From positions 20,719-84,718 of the forward strand of contig JAEUKB010000096.1 of NCBI GenBank assembly GCA_016794365.1: a stretch of 64,000 bases of DNA, in the 5' to 3' direction. A program made the translations under genes and the position numbers. Of this stretch, positions 43,201-51,717 are shown one piece after another. The notes beneath the pieces were generated by a model. That model did no database searches and was not told the origin of the DNA. It saw only the letters and a program-made list of their open reading frames with translations. Each line of letters starts with the position of its first letter. Position 1 is the stretch's first letter. Origin of the DNA: Myxococcales bacterium. Lineage in GTDB: Bacteria > Myxococcota_A > Polyangia > Palsa-1104 > JAEUJZ01.

Positions 43201-45656
43201 TGATCTATGCCGAAGGACAGCGACGGTTTATGGAAACGCTGTCTCCGTACGCGCGTCAGTTTCTGCCGCAGCTGCCTCGGCCTGATGTCGATCACGTCGG
43301 TGGCGTACCGCCCGCGATTGCGCTCTCGCAGCGAATCAGTCGAGCCGGAGCCAACTCAACGGTAGCGACGGTGACAGAGGTCGCGCACTATCTGCGGCTG
43401 CTCTACGCCAAGGTCGGAGTGCCCTACTGCCCGACGTGCGACGAACCAGCGCAAGCGACCTCGACGGAAGCGATCTTGGAGCTGCTCGCGAAGCTGCCCG
43501 ACGAGCCGTATACGATCTATTCACCAGCGGTGCGCGCGCGCAAAGGCACCTACTTGGAAGTCTTTCAGCTCGCGAGCCGGTCGGGCATTTCCAAGGCGCG
43601 TGTCGATGGCAAGCTGGTCGCAACCGAGCCTCCGCCTCGGCTCGTTAAGTCCGCAGAGCACAGCATCGAGCTCGTCGTCGCAACCGGCAGTCCAGCCCAG
43701 TTTTCTCGCACACAGATCGACCTGGCGATTCAGCTTGGCGACGGCAATGTCACGATCGCATCAGGCCAGCCGAGCGCCAAACCAAGCCGCAGCGAGCGCA
43801 CCTATTCCACCCGACGAGCCTGCGCCGAGTGCGGACAAGGCATTCCCGAGCTGGATCCTCGCTGGTTTTCGTTTAACACCAAGCAGGGTCAGTGCAGCAT
43901 CTGCGAAGGACGCGGTCACGATCCCGACGATGAAGCCAAACGCTGTCGAGCCTGCGACGGAACACGCCTGGCACCGCTGCCGCGCAAGGTCCGACTGCAA
44001 GGGCAAGCGTACGCCGAGCTGACGGCTCAATCGGTGCAAAGCGCGCTTGTCACCGTCGATACCTGGAAGTTCGTCGGCGGGGATGAAAAGCTCAGCAGTG
44101 CCGCTCTTCACGAGCTGCGTCGTCGGCTCCGCTTCATCGAGCAGGTTGGGCTCGGCTATCTCTCGCTCGATCGCGCAGCATCGACGCTGTCCGGCGGTGA
44201 AATGCAGCGCCTTCGCCTGTCTGCCCAGCTCGGAGCCGGACTGACGGGATCGCTCTATGTTCTCGACGAGCCAACGATTGGACTTCATCCGCGCGATACC
44301 GATCGGCTGCTACACAACCTGCGAGCGCTGGCCGAGCTTGGCTCGACGGTGCTGGTGATCGAACACGACGAAGCGACGATTCGCGCAGCGGACTACTTGA
44401 TTGACCTTGGTCCGTCGGGAGGCAAGCACGGCGGCCAGATCATCGCGCAAGGCCGAGCAGCCGACGTGCTGTGTCAGCCGCAGTCACCGACGGCAAAGGC
44501 GCTGGCGATGCAGGTTCCGCTTAGGCCGAAGCGACCGTCAGCGCAGCGACAGCTTGTCCTGCGTGGCGCATCGGCCCATAACCTCAAAAACGTGACGCTG
44601 AAGCTGCCAGTTGGACGCTTCAATGTCGTCGCTGGCGTGAGTGGATCAGGCAAAAGTACACTCGTCCAAAAAGTGCTCTATCCCGCGCTGCGACAGGCGC
44701 TCGGGCTGGCCAGCGATCTGCCGCTTGGCCATGTAAAGCTCGACGGAACCGATGCCATAAAGCGCGCGCTCTTGGTTGATCAGTCGCCGATCGGACGCAC
44801 TCCGCGCTCGGTTCCCGCCACCTTTCTGTCGGTCTGGGACGAAATTCGCCGTCTGTACGCGAGCCTGCCTGACGCGAAGGTGCGCGGCTTTGCGGCGGGA
44901 CGATTTTCGTTCAACTCCGGCGGTGGCGGACGCTGTCCAACCTGCGAAGGCCAAGGTGTCCAGGTCAGCGAAATGTCGTTCCTTCCCGACGTAATTACAC
45001 CGTGTGAAGCCTGCGCCGGACTGCGCTTTGAGCCCTCGACGCTGGCAGTCAAGTTTCACGGGCTATCGATCGGTGATGTGCTTCAGCTTTCCGCCGAGGA
45101 AGCCGTCTCGCACTTTGCCAATCATCCCAAAATCATCAGGCCGCTCCAGACGCTGTGCGAGCTAGGCATTGGCTACATTCAGCTCGGTCAAGGCTCGCAC
45201 ACGCTCTCAGGAGGCGAAGCGCAGCGACTGAAGCTCGCCGCAGAGCTGACGGCACTCAGTCATCATGAGCCGACCGTCTATGTGCTCGACGAACCGACGA
45301 CGGGCTTACATCTGTCCGATGCGCGACGGCTGATTGCGCTGCTTCACAAGCTCGTCGATCGAGGCGACACCCTCGTCGTGATTGAACATCACCTGGAAGT
45401 CATCGCGTCCGCCGACTGGGTCATCGAGCTAGGCCCCGAGGCTGGTCAGCACGGCGGTCAGATCGTCTTCTCTGGCGAGCCTGAAGATCTTGCAAAGTCA
45501 GCGACGGAAACTGGCCAAGCGCTCGTCCGTGCCAGCGCTCACCGTCTTGCGACAAATGCAGCCACTTCGTCGCGCACACGCTCAGACCACTCCACCACCG
45601 GCTCCGCGATCTTTTCTTCTTCTTTGTTGGCCGACCAGAGCAGCGCTCCGTCGTAG
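40230..45656 (+). CDS. uvrA: double-length UvrA-type ABC ATPase with four nucleotide-binding domains
   Basis: 1808 residues from ATG 40230, chosen for AGGAAGG upstream. The protein is two UvrA copies in tandem. Walker A motifs: GPSGSGKSS, GPSGSGKST, GPSGSGKSS and GVSGSGKST; each is followed by an LSGGE(A/M)QR signature. CPxC-type zinc pairs occur in both halves (CPACKGFG, CEACSGEG, CSICEGRG, CPTCEGQG). Each half ends with the usual LDEP and HxxE motifs. Normal UvrA is about 940 residues and works as a dimer in nucleotide excision repair; a covalent dimer of this kind is known from chlamydiae. The last 118 bp overlap the convergent hydrolase gene. Confidence 0.95.
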   Translation: MSSMLPISLRGAKTHNLQSVDLRLEAGSLVALCGPSGSGKSSLALDTLYAEGQRRFVESFSPYARQFLERLPRPDVESLEPVAAAVAVDRRAPVKSSRSTLATLTDIEPYLSALFAAEAVPRCPSCQLSAQVIAAVDAAERISATHDGQSAIVTFAVGSSEEARVALPRLREHGFRRLLIDDEPLDVESDQIPDAAVVHVVVDRMVLSSADRGRFVDAIELCHRHSSAAEVRIIRRKNQAADASARSRYSSTDRIVVGKDLHCPGCARTFEPPHARLFSYNSPLGACPACKGFGRVIGIDWDKVIPDGSKSIQQGAIRPWNGQISQWERAALARYAESQRIPLDKPWDKLTKAQQEKVLAGEGTWDDGKYPGVRAWFQFLESRTYKMHVRVLLSRYRSYELCTVCHGARLNPTALSYRVGQKNLAEWHSDGVSASLTKLLALSPRSSQGKLVVDSLRSRLGFLEQVGLGYLTLDRQARTLSGGEAQRASLTTALGAGLTGTLFVLDEPSVGLHPTDVPKLGQAMRSLAQSGNTVLLIEHEPSLIAACDRAIELGPKAGRHGGRILFDGPPRELTTRPDLPTGAAWQKHSLPTRKTRPFATALSLLGVTENNLRDVDVDVPLGVLVAVTGPSGSGKSTLVEDVLYRAVARALGDSSVEKPGAHRELRGLSGLRGAVLVDQSPLGRTTRGNAATYTKSWDRFRARFAAQAGAIAAELTASHFSFNVAKGRCEACSGEGYETVEMQFLADVSLLCPVCQGKRFRPEVLAVRLGGLTVAEVLDLSIEEALLRFDPPSEPDPALRRALSPLVRVGLGYLTLGQPLSTLSGGEAQRLKLARALSEPARGTLFVIDEPSAGLHPGDVAPVVAALHALCDNGGSVVVVEHDLDVIAQADWVIDLGPGGGPDGGHIVAAGTPKELAKLATKTGTALKARINQQLQFADENSEPSIGETVISVEHAREHNLASVSCKLPHGGLTVVTGPSGSGKSSLCFDVIYAEGQRRFMETLSPYARQFLPQLPRPDVDHVGGVPPAIALSQRISRAGANSTVATVTEVAHYLRLLYAKVGVPYCPTCDEPAQATSTEAILELLAKLPDEPYTIYSPAVRARKGTYLEVFQLASRSGISKARVDGKLVATEPPPRLVKSAEHSIELVVATGSPAQFSRTQIDLAIQLGDGNVTIASGQPSAKPSRSERTYSTRRACAECGQGIPELDPRWFSFNTKQGQCSICEGRGHDPDDEAKRCRACDGTRLAPLPRKVRLQGQAYAELTAQSVQSALVTVDTWKFVGGDEKLSSAALHELRRRLRFIEQVGLGYLSLDRAASTLSGGEMQRLRLSAQLGAGLTGSLYVLDEPTIGLHPRDTDRLLHNLRALAELGSTVLVIEHDEATIRAADYLIDLGPSGGKHGGQIIAQGRAADVLCQPQSPTAKALAMQVPLRPKRPSAQRQLVLRGASAHNLKNVTLKLPVGRFNVVAGVSGSGKSTLVQKVLYPALRQALGLASDLPLGHVKLDGTDAIKRALLVDQSPIGRTPRSVPATFLSVWDEIRRLYASLPDAKVRGFAAGRFSFNSGGGGRCPTCEGQGVQVSEMSFLPDVITPCEACAGLRFEPSTLAVKFHGLSIGDVLQLSAEEAVSHFANHPKIIRPLQTLCELGIGYIQLGQGSHTLSGGEAQRLKLAAELTALSHHEPTVYVLDEPTTGLHLSDARRLIALLHKLVDRGDTLVVIEHHLEVIASADWVIELGPEAGQHGGQIVFSGEPEDLAKSATETGQALVRASAHRLATNAATSSRTRSDHSTTGSAIFSSSLLADQSSAPS

Positions 45657-46540
45657 CCCTTGCGCTGAAGCAGTCCCAGACGCGATCGCGTGTCCTGAGC
45701 GTCGCCCAGCTCTTTCCAGGCACGCCAGCGAGCCGTCGGAATTTCACCGACGATGCATGGTCCATGGTTGGCCATGTCGTTGTCCGGCACAAGCTCCGGA
45801 TCACAGTAGTAGTGCCACTGATGCAGCGTCAGCCCCAGCCCCGGCGAATCCCACGCCTTCATGCTGCGATGCTTCGCAAATCCCACCGTCGAGCGCAGCC
45901 CAGCCCGATTGATCCGCGCCGCCCCTTCTGCCAAAAAATCGAGCATCGACCCGAGCGGCACCACTTTCTTATCGCTCTGCCAGGTTCCGTCGTCGGTACA
46001 CCACTCTGGTTCGTTGATGATCTCCAGCGCATATACCGTGTCTGGAAAGCGCTGACAGATCGCAATGATCGGGTCGAAGACGTTCTCGAAGAGCTGTCGT
46101 CGCTTGCGTAGATCGATGATCGCATCCGATCGACCACACTTCACATGAGGCGACGACGGAACGATCACGCCAGGAAAACAGAAATGAAAGTCGAGCACCG
46201 ACGGCAAAATCTGGATCTTCTGCGACTCACAGCACTTTAGCAGCTTCGTAAAGTCATCCAGCCACGCGTCGGACAGCATCGGAACTTCGTGAAATCGCCA
46301 CTGTCCAGCGCGCACGGGATCGGCAACGGGCTTTTGATCGGCCACTCCGTACGTGGTCCCGTCGGCAAGCACAAACCAGCGCACCACATCGAGCCCGATC
46401 AGACGAAACTCTGCAAGCTCTGCCTCGATGGTCGGCTGCCATGCTGCACGCGCGCCCCACGCGCTTCCTCCGTCGGAATGAGGCGGATCACCAAAGTCCC
46501 AAGCGTAGTTTCGCCATGCGTAATTGATGCCAACCTGCAT
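45539..46540 (-). CDS. GH5-like glycoside hydrolase
   Basis: 333 residues; ATG preceded by a near-perfect GGAGGTGA. A TIM-barrel enzyme starting GINYAWRNYAWDFG. The acid/base Glu lies in EIINEPEW (about 177) and the nucleophile Glu probably in CIVGEIP (about 272). No signal peptide is visible, so the enzyme may be cytosolic. Substrate cannot be told; GH5-like mannanase or cellulase is the nearest type. Its 3' end overlaps the uvrA 3' end by 118 bp on the opposite strand, and both proteins look genuine across the overlap. Confidence 0.85.
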   Translation of the reverse strand: MQVGINYAWRNYAWDFGDPPHSDGGSAWGARAAWQPTIEAELAEFRLIGLDVVRWFVLADGTTYGVADQKPVADPVRAGQWRFHEVPMLSDAWLDDFTKLLKCCESQKIQILPSVLDFHFCFPGVIVPSSPHVKCGRSDAIIDLRKRRQLFENVFDPIIAICQRFPDTVYALEIINEPEWCTDDGTWQSDKKVVPLGSMLDFLAEGAARINRAGLRSTVGFAKHRSMKAWDSPGLGLTLHQWHYYCDPELVPDNDMANHGPCIVGEIPTARWRAWKELGDAQDTRSRLGLLQRKGYDGALLWSANKEEEKIAEPVVEWSERVRDEVAAFVARR

Positions 46541-46626
46541 CGCTCACCTCCACTGTCAGGATAGCCATTCATGCCGTCGCTGCGCACTCATCTATCTTTT
46601 TCGGAAACAAACATCCCAAAAAAGTG

Positions 46627-46656
46627 TTGACGCAGGCAGCGGCACAGCGCTATTAG
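46627..46656 (+). promoter_or_regulatory. sigma-70-type promoter of tRNA-Val
   Basis: TTGACG at 46627-46632, 18 bp spacer, TATTAG at 46651-46656. The tRNA starts 33 bp after the -10 box. Confidence 0.7.
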
Positions 46657-46689
46657 TCGTGGGCCTCGGTCGTTTGGCCAAGGCGTTCA

Positions 46690-46760
<71 letters not shown>

Positions 46761-46843
46761 CTCGAAGTTTGCCTCAGCCTCGGAAATTTAAGTTCTCGAC
46801 TTCCTGGCTTGGTGGTAAGTTCGTAGTAAGGAGACCATTTTAG

Positions 46844-47041
46844 ATGCCCAAGATGAAGTCGCACTCTGCCGCCAAGAAGCGTTTCACTCGCACGGCGAAG
46901 GGGCATTTCAAGCATAAGCAAGCTCATAAGAGCCACCTTCTCACGCACGAAGCCAGCAAGCGAAAGCGAAAGCTGCGCGGAACCAAAATGGTTCATGCGA
47001 GCAACGAGAAGGCAATCCGAGAGCTGCTTCCCTACGCGTAA
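46844..47041 (+). CDS. rpmI: ribosomal protein bL35
   Basis: 65 residues, the usual size of L35. MPKMKSHSAAKKRF at the start and the basic KRKRKLRG region are diagnostic. AAGGAG lies 10 bp before the ATG. It follows the tRNA-Val gene and is closed by a strong hairpin terminator. The usual neighbours infC and rplT are absent, so here rpmI stands alone. Confidence 0.98.
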   Translation: MPKMKSHSAAKKRFTRTAKGHFKHKQAHKSHLLTHEASKRKRKLRGTKMVHASNEKAIRELLPYA

Positions 47042-47060
47042 ACAAGCAGCTTACTCAAAC

Positions 47061-47088
47061 AAAAGCCACCCAAAAGGTGGCTTTTTCT
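47061..47088 (+). terminator. intrinsic terminator after rpmI
   Basis: AAAAGCCACC, loop of about five bases, GGTGGCTTTT followed by more T. A perfect 10-bp stem; since A-runs flank the other side it could also stop transcription from the convergent UbiB-like gene. Confidence 0.95.
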
Positions 47089-47161
47089 ATTTCTACAGCT
47101 CGATTCTACAAATCACAGTCACAGCGCGGTCCAACAAGCCATCTGTCCCATCGATTTCTTG

Positions 47162-48442
47162 TTATTTCAGGAACTGTGACTCGATTACGGCATAGTCCAC
47201 TTCGACATCCAGTCGCGCGAGTACCGAATAAAAGCCAAACTGGAGCCGGTTCATAAACAGGATCTCGGTTGGCATCGGGAAAATGTACTGCGTGTCCATC
47301 TGAAAAGCCGCAGTGGACATGTCTTTGAAGTCCGATACCAGACTTGCTGCATACTCGCGCGTCATTCGAAACGGTGATACAAACAGCGGCTCAAAGCAGC
47401 GACGAAGATATCGCAATACCAGCGCTTCCAACGGTCCCGGCTTGGTTCCAAGAAGTCGTTTTCCTGCTTCTCGAAATGCCGATTCATCCCGAGTAACTGC
47501 CGCACGATGAACTGCATGCGCTAGTTCATGGTGCGCAGGAGGAATGGGCTGGACACAGCCATAGTCCAAAAACGTAACCACGCCACCATCCGAAAATAGG
47601 TAATTTCCTGGGTGCGGATCGGCGTTAAACATGTCTCCAAACAGGTTGCCTTTGAAGACAAAGCGCCACATCGTCTCAGCCCACGCGCGACGATCGGCTT
47701 CTGGCGCAGTGATGGCTTGCTCGAAGGAAGCACCGCGCACAAACTCGCTGGTCAAGACGCGTCCACTCGATAGACCATCAAACACCGATGGCACACGAAT
47801 GGTTGGATCGCCTGCATGAATCTGGGCAAAGGCTCGCTGACGAGTGGCTTCTAGTCGATAGTCCAGCTCTTCCCGAAAGCGCGTCCGAATCATCTCGAGC
47901 ATGCCTTGGCTGTTAAAGCGTCGCGTCCCGCCGATCGCCATCATCTGTTCCAAGATGGAGGCATTGGCGAGATCACTTTCCAGCGCAGCGACGATTCCCG
48001 GATGCTGAACCTTGACTGCGACTTCGTGAGAGCTTGATGACGAATCACGCACAAAGGCGCGATGAACCTGGCCAATGGAAGCGCTCGCGATCGGCTGTTC
48101 TTCAAATGAATGAAACAGCGCATCGATTGAGCCTCCCAGCTCTGATTCAATCAACCCTTTGATTTCAGGAAATGGCGATCGCGGAGCCGCAGATCGCAAG
48201 GTTCCCATTGCAGTCTCATACGCAGCACGATGCTGCTCGGGAATGACTCCATCGACATAGCTTGCCATCTGACCGACTTTTGCAGCCAGACCGCGCAGCG
48301 TACCGAGCACTTCGGCAGCTCGCTCAGCACTGCGATGAGAATCCCGACTGCCTAGCAGGTCCAGACCGGCACGGGCACCGACGGAAAACAGCCGACCGAG
48401 GCGACCGAGCCGACCTGTGGGAAGTGAGCGCTCGTCTTTCAC
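47162..48442 (-). CDS. ABC1/UbiB-like atypical kinase
   Basis: 426 residues from GTG 48442. The family hallmarks are present: the KxGQ motif in GLAAKVGQMAS, the Ala-rich loop ASIGQVHRA, the ATP Lys in VAVKVQHPG, and the catalytic and metal motifs NADPHPGNYL and VTFLDYG. ABC1/UbiB proteins support biosynthesis of ubiquinone or other isoprenoid lipids. Unlike E. coli UbiB no clear C-terminal membrane helices are seen. It lies 25 bp downstream of a prenyl diphosphate synthase gene on the same strand, consistent with an isoprenoid link. Confidence 0.9.
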   Translation of the reverse strand: MKDERSLPTGRLGRLGRLFSVGARAGLDLLGSRDSHRSAERAAEVLGTLRGLAAKVGQMASYVDGVIPEQHRAAYETAMGTLRSAAPRSPFPEIKGLIESELGGSIDALFHSFEEQPIASASIGQVHRAFVRDSSSSSHEVAVKVQHPGIVAALESDLANASILEQMMAIGGTRRFNSQGMLEMIRTRFREELDYRLEATRQRAFAQIHAGDPTIRVPSVFDGLSSGRVLTSEFVRGASFEQAITAPEADRRAWAETMWRFVFKGNLFGDMFNADPHPGNYLFSDGGVVTFLDYGCVQPIPPAHHELAHAVHRAAVTRDESAFREAGKRLLGTKPGPLEALVLRYLRRCFEPLFVSPFRMTREYAASLVSDFKDMSTAAFQMDTQYIFPMPTEILFMNRLQFGFYSVLARLDVEVDYAVIESQFLK

Positions 48443-48467
48443 GACAGAAAGTATAGCTGGACGACGA

Positions 48468-49373
48468 CTAACCGGTGGCGGCAGCCTTCTGCGTCGTCTT
48501 GAGGAAGTAGCCGCTCAGCTCATCGATGAGATCCAGCAGTGGCTTCGGATCAGCAGCCAGATCGCGCGTTCGCGTCTGAGCGCGCAGGATCAGCGACACC
48601 AAGCGCTGACGCGTCGGATTTTCGCCGCTGAGCAGCGCAGCATTGGGCCTTCCCAGCGTCTCATCACGACGGACTGGCTTGCCAGCGACCTCGACGGAGC
48701 TTACCGCGTCACACAGATCATCCGCGAGCTGATACGCAAGCCCGAGACACTGACCGACTTCGCCCCACGCTTCTGCATCGGTTGCGCCTGCGGCCAGTGC
48801 TCCCGCCGATGCAGCCAGACGGAACAGCGCCGCCGTCTTCATCGCGTGATAGCGATCGATGATGCTCCCGTCGAGCCCTTTTTGTTCCAGGCTCTGTCCG
48901 CCAATGATTCCGTGCTGCGAACCCGTCGCCTGTCCCAGCAGTCCGACGATCCGCAGCGAGCGCCGCGCCAGACGAGGAGGCGCATCGGCAATCACTTCAA
49001 ACGCGCGCGTCAGCAGCGCATCACCGACCAGAACTGCAAGTGGCTCGCCGAACAGCTTGTGAACGGTCGGCTTTCCGCGACGACAATCGGCATCATCAAA
49101 GCACGGCAGATCGTCATGAACCAGCGATGCCGAGTGAATGAACTCGATTGCACAGCCAGCCCGCATCGCCAGATCCATCTCTGCATCATCGGCTGCACAC
49201 GAAGCAGCAACGGTGAGAAGCAGTCTCGGCCGAATGCGCTTTCCGCCCGAAAACACCGCGTGGTGCATGGCACGGTGCAAGGTTTCAGGACTTTCATCCT
49301 GGCGCGGCAACAGGTCGAGCAAAGCCGCCTCGACGGGATCTGACTGAGTAGCGGGACGGGCAGCACCGAACAT
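48468..49373 (-). CDS. ispA: farnesyl/geranylgeranyl diphosphate synthase-type prenyl synthase
   Basis: 301 residues. First Asp-rich motif DDLPCFDDADCRRGKPT (the short-chain bacterial FPP synthase type with two extra residues), second motif QLADDLCDAV. GGKRIRPRL binds the allylic diphosphate. The motif form favours a C15 product, although C20 is possible. Cytosolic. Probably operonic with the UbiB-like gene downstream. A 186-bp intergenic region separates it from the next operon. Confidence 0.92.
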   Translation of the reverse strand: MFGAARPATQSDPVEAALLDLLPRQDESPETLHRAMHHAVFSGGKRIRPRLLLTVAASCAADDAEMDLAMRAGCAIEFIHSASLVHDDLPCFDDADCRRGKPTVHKLFGEPLAVLVGDALLTRAFEVIADAPPRLARRSLRIVGLLGQATGSQHGIIGGQSLEQKGLDGSIIDRYHAMKTAALFRLAASAGALAAGATDAEAWGEVGQCLGLAYQLADDLCDAVSSVEVAGKPVRRDETLGRPNAALLSGENPTRQRLVSLILRAQTRTRDLAADPKPLLDLIDELSGYFLKTTQKAAATG

Positions 49374-49559
49374 TCCTACGCTCCTATCAAAACAGGTAGC
49401 CTACAAGCTTCATTTGCACTTGTATTGTTGGCAAGTACGTCCCCCAAAGCATGGGTTACCCCGAGGACGATCGCGACTGAAAAATCGCAGGCTTGCGATC
49501 GAAATAGATGCTGTCCCAAGCAGAAGCGCTTCGTGTTGTTGCAAGATTTTCGCGATTGC

Positions 49560-50648
49560 TTAGCGGGCCAGGTTTCGCATCACGGCATCGTGCAGCGCGG
49601 GACGAAGGGAGCGCAGCGCAGACTTGGTCTGCTCGGCTTGCTCGACAGTTGCGACAGCGACGCGATTGGACAGCAGCACGGCCACCACGCGGCGGTCTGG
49701 ATCCATCCAAATCGAGCAGCCGGTAAAGCCCAAGTGACCAACGCCGCGACGGGACCACAGCGAGCCAGCGGACGACGAAGACACCGCGCCCGGCAGAAGC
49801 GGATCGGGATGGTCAAAACCGAGTCCCCACGTACTCTGAAGACCCGGAAGCGCTGGATGTGCAAAGAAGCGCCGCACAGTTTCCTGTCGCAGTCCCAGAC
49901 GCATCCTGGGGCCCGTTGGCACATCGTGATAGCAGTCGAGCAGCGCCTGTCCCAGCCGATAGACCGACTCTGCCTGCGCAAACAGCCCCGCGTGACCAGC
50001 CACCCCGAGCATCGCGCGCGCCGTGTCGTCATGCACGATGCCTTGTAGGGGTTCGCGCTGCGGAGACTCTCGACGCGTCGGTGCGCACAAGTGACTGGGA
50101 ATCGATGCAGTCCGATCGAGCGGACGAAATCCGATCGCAAGATCGAGCGGCTCCAGCCACGTCGCAAGCTGCGTATCTAAGCGCGCGTCTCCTCGCTGTT
50201 CGACAAGCTGTCCCAGCACAATGAAGCCCAAGTCGGAATACAGAGAGCGCAGCCCGGCAGGCGAGCGTCCCGTCTCTCTCACCGCCGAGACAACCTGCGC
50301 GCGCGTCGCCAAAGAAGGGGAAGTCAGCAGTCCGTTTTGCTCTGCCCACAGCGGCGGAAAGCACGCGGGCAGCCCCGAGCAGTGCGCCAGCAAGTGACAG
50401 ACCCGCACGCCCGGAAGGACTTCTTCGTCCAGCTCGATGTTCCCTTCGTCACAGAGCTTCATCACAAGCAGCGTCGTCGAAAGCGCTTTGGTGAGTGATG
50501 CAATGTCAAACCAGGTCTGCGCGGTGGCCTGACCGACAACCAGCTGCTGCGGAGACGACTCTGTACCAAAGCACAGCACCGCCGATGGATACACCGACGA
50601 GACACCGGACAAGAGGATGGCTTCTACTTCTGCGCTGCGCTCGCTCAT
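49560..50648 (-). CDS. serine beta-lactamase-fold hydrolase
   Basis: 362 residues from ATG 50648, which overlaps the stop of the upstream lipoprotein gene (ATGA). SxxK catalytic motif ASLTKALS (about residue 50), second motif YSDLGF, and an HxG-type third motif in GHLGFTG near 310. This is the class C/esterase branch (DUF-like beta-lactamase family) rather than a drug-resistance enzyme. No signal peptide in the chosen start. Substrate unknown, perhaps a peptidoglycan or ester. Confidence 0.88.
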   Translation of the reverse strand: MSERSAEVEAILLSGVSSVYPSAVLCFGTESSPQQLVVGQATAQTWFDIASLTKALSTTLLVMKLCDEGNIELDEEVLPGVRVCHLLAHCSGLPACFPPLWAEQNGLLTSPSLATRAQVVSAVRETGRSPAGLRSLYSDLGFIVLGQLVEQRGDARLDTQLATWLEPLDLAIGFRPLDRTASIPSHLCAPTRRESPQREPLQGIVHDDTARAMLGVAGHAGLFAQAESVYRLGQALLDCYHDVPTGPRMRLGLRQETVRRFFAHPALPGLQSTWGLGFDHPDPLLPGAVSSSSAGSLWSRRGVGHLGFTGCSIWMDPDRRVVAVLLSNRVAVATVEQAEQTKSALRSLRPALHDAVMRNLAR

Positions 50649-51712
50649 GGCTGCTTGGGAAGATCGGAAGGAAGCAGTGCGACGGCCACTCCGGTCTGAA
50701 CGGTGCGCAGCCCCAGAAGCAGCAGCGTCTGACCATTCCACTGCGTCACATAGGGTCCGCTCGGAACACCTCCTGCCGTCGCTGCAAGGAGTGGTTCAGA
50801 AACGACCAAGAAAGGCTCACGCGCGTCTCCTTGATAGGACGAAGCTGCAACCAGAGCGGACTTTCCCATCGCCTCGGCGCGCGCGTACAAGTCATAACGA
50901 GCCCGTCCCGCTGGAGTCAGTACGCGACGAACAAACAGCCCACTGATGCGCTCTGCGACAGCGGTCTGACTTCGCGTCACGCTGATCACAACATCGGATG
51001 CAGAAAGCAGGGCTGGACTGACGGAAAAGGATACGCTGCGACTGTCATCGCTCACAAAGTCTGCGACTGCGCGAGCATCCGCCGCTGCGTAATGAACGGT
51101 CTTGTCATCGACGGTAAAGTACAGGCGCAGGGTTCCATCCGTCAGCACCGGACTGACCCGACCGAGCTTGCCCATTCCGAAGCTTGCCGCCGGAATCAGC
51201 GGACGACGCAGCCTGCTCAGCGAGCCATCGCGCAAGCGCTGAAACAGACCAACTGCTCCGTCGCTGGTTGTGTAGAGCATCACCGGCTCCTCACCGGGCA
51301 GACCGCTCAGCCACATCGGGTTTGCAATGCCCTGCCCTTCCCACGGCAGCGTCGGAGCCAGCAGCTCTTCCGGCGCAGACTCTTCCGCCAAGCTTCGCAC
51401 CGTCCCGACGAAGATCTGCGACTGCTGCGGCTGATTGCGCGGGGAAAGCTGACCAAACAGTCGCAGCGACGCACTCATCGGACCAGGCTCTGTCGTCGGA
51501 TTGTCCAGGTCAAAGCCCGACTTGAGCAGCACAAACGGAGACGACTCATCCCGCAGCACAAAGCCTCGCAGCGGCGTCCGGGGCCACAGATCTTGCGGAG
51601 CTGTGCCATCACCCAGCGTTCCGCAGCCGAGGCTGCTTCCCCACATTCCGAGCAGCCAGCCAGCCAAAAACCAGCCAGACCGTGCAGATCTCGCGACGCG
51701 CAGCTTGATCAT
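50645..51712 (-). CDS. exported lipoprotein of unknown function, possibly propeller-like
   Basis: 355 residues. Signal peptide with lipobox SLGC (Cys near 30). The mature part is rich in short strands with repeated phrases of the form P-V-M-L-Y-T-T-S-D-G and R-L-Y-F-T-V-D-D, resembling bladed propellers such as GH43-like proteins, but no catalytic residues can be assigned. It is the middle gene of a three-gene operon: the apyrase-like gene ends 5 bp upstream and the beta-lactamase-fold gene overlaps its stop. Confidence 0.7.
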   Translation of the reverse strand: MIKLRVARSARSGWFLAGWLLGMWGSSLGCGTLGDGTAPQDLWPRTPLRGFVLRDESSPFVLLKSGFDLDNPTTEPGPMSASLRLFGQLSPRNQPQQSQIFVGTVRSLAEESAPEELLAPTLPWEGQGIANPMWLSGLPGEEPVMLYTTSDGAVGLFQRLRDGSLSRLRRPLIPAASFGMGKLGRVSPVLTDGTLRLYFTVDDKTVHYAAADARAVADFVSDDSRSVSFSVSPALLSASDVVISVTRSQTAVAERISGLFVRRVLTPAGRARYDLYARAEAMGKSALVAASSYQGDAREPFLVVSEPLLAATAGGVPSGPYVTQWNGQTLLLLGLRTVQTGVAVALLPSDLPKQP

Positions 51713-51717
51713 GCGGG

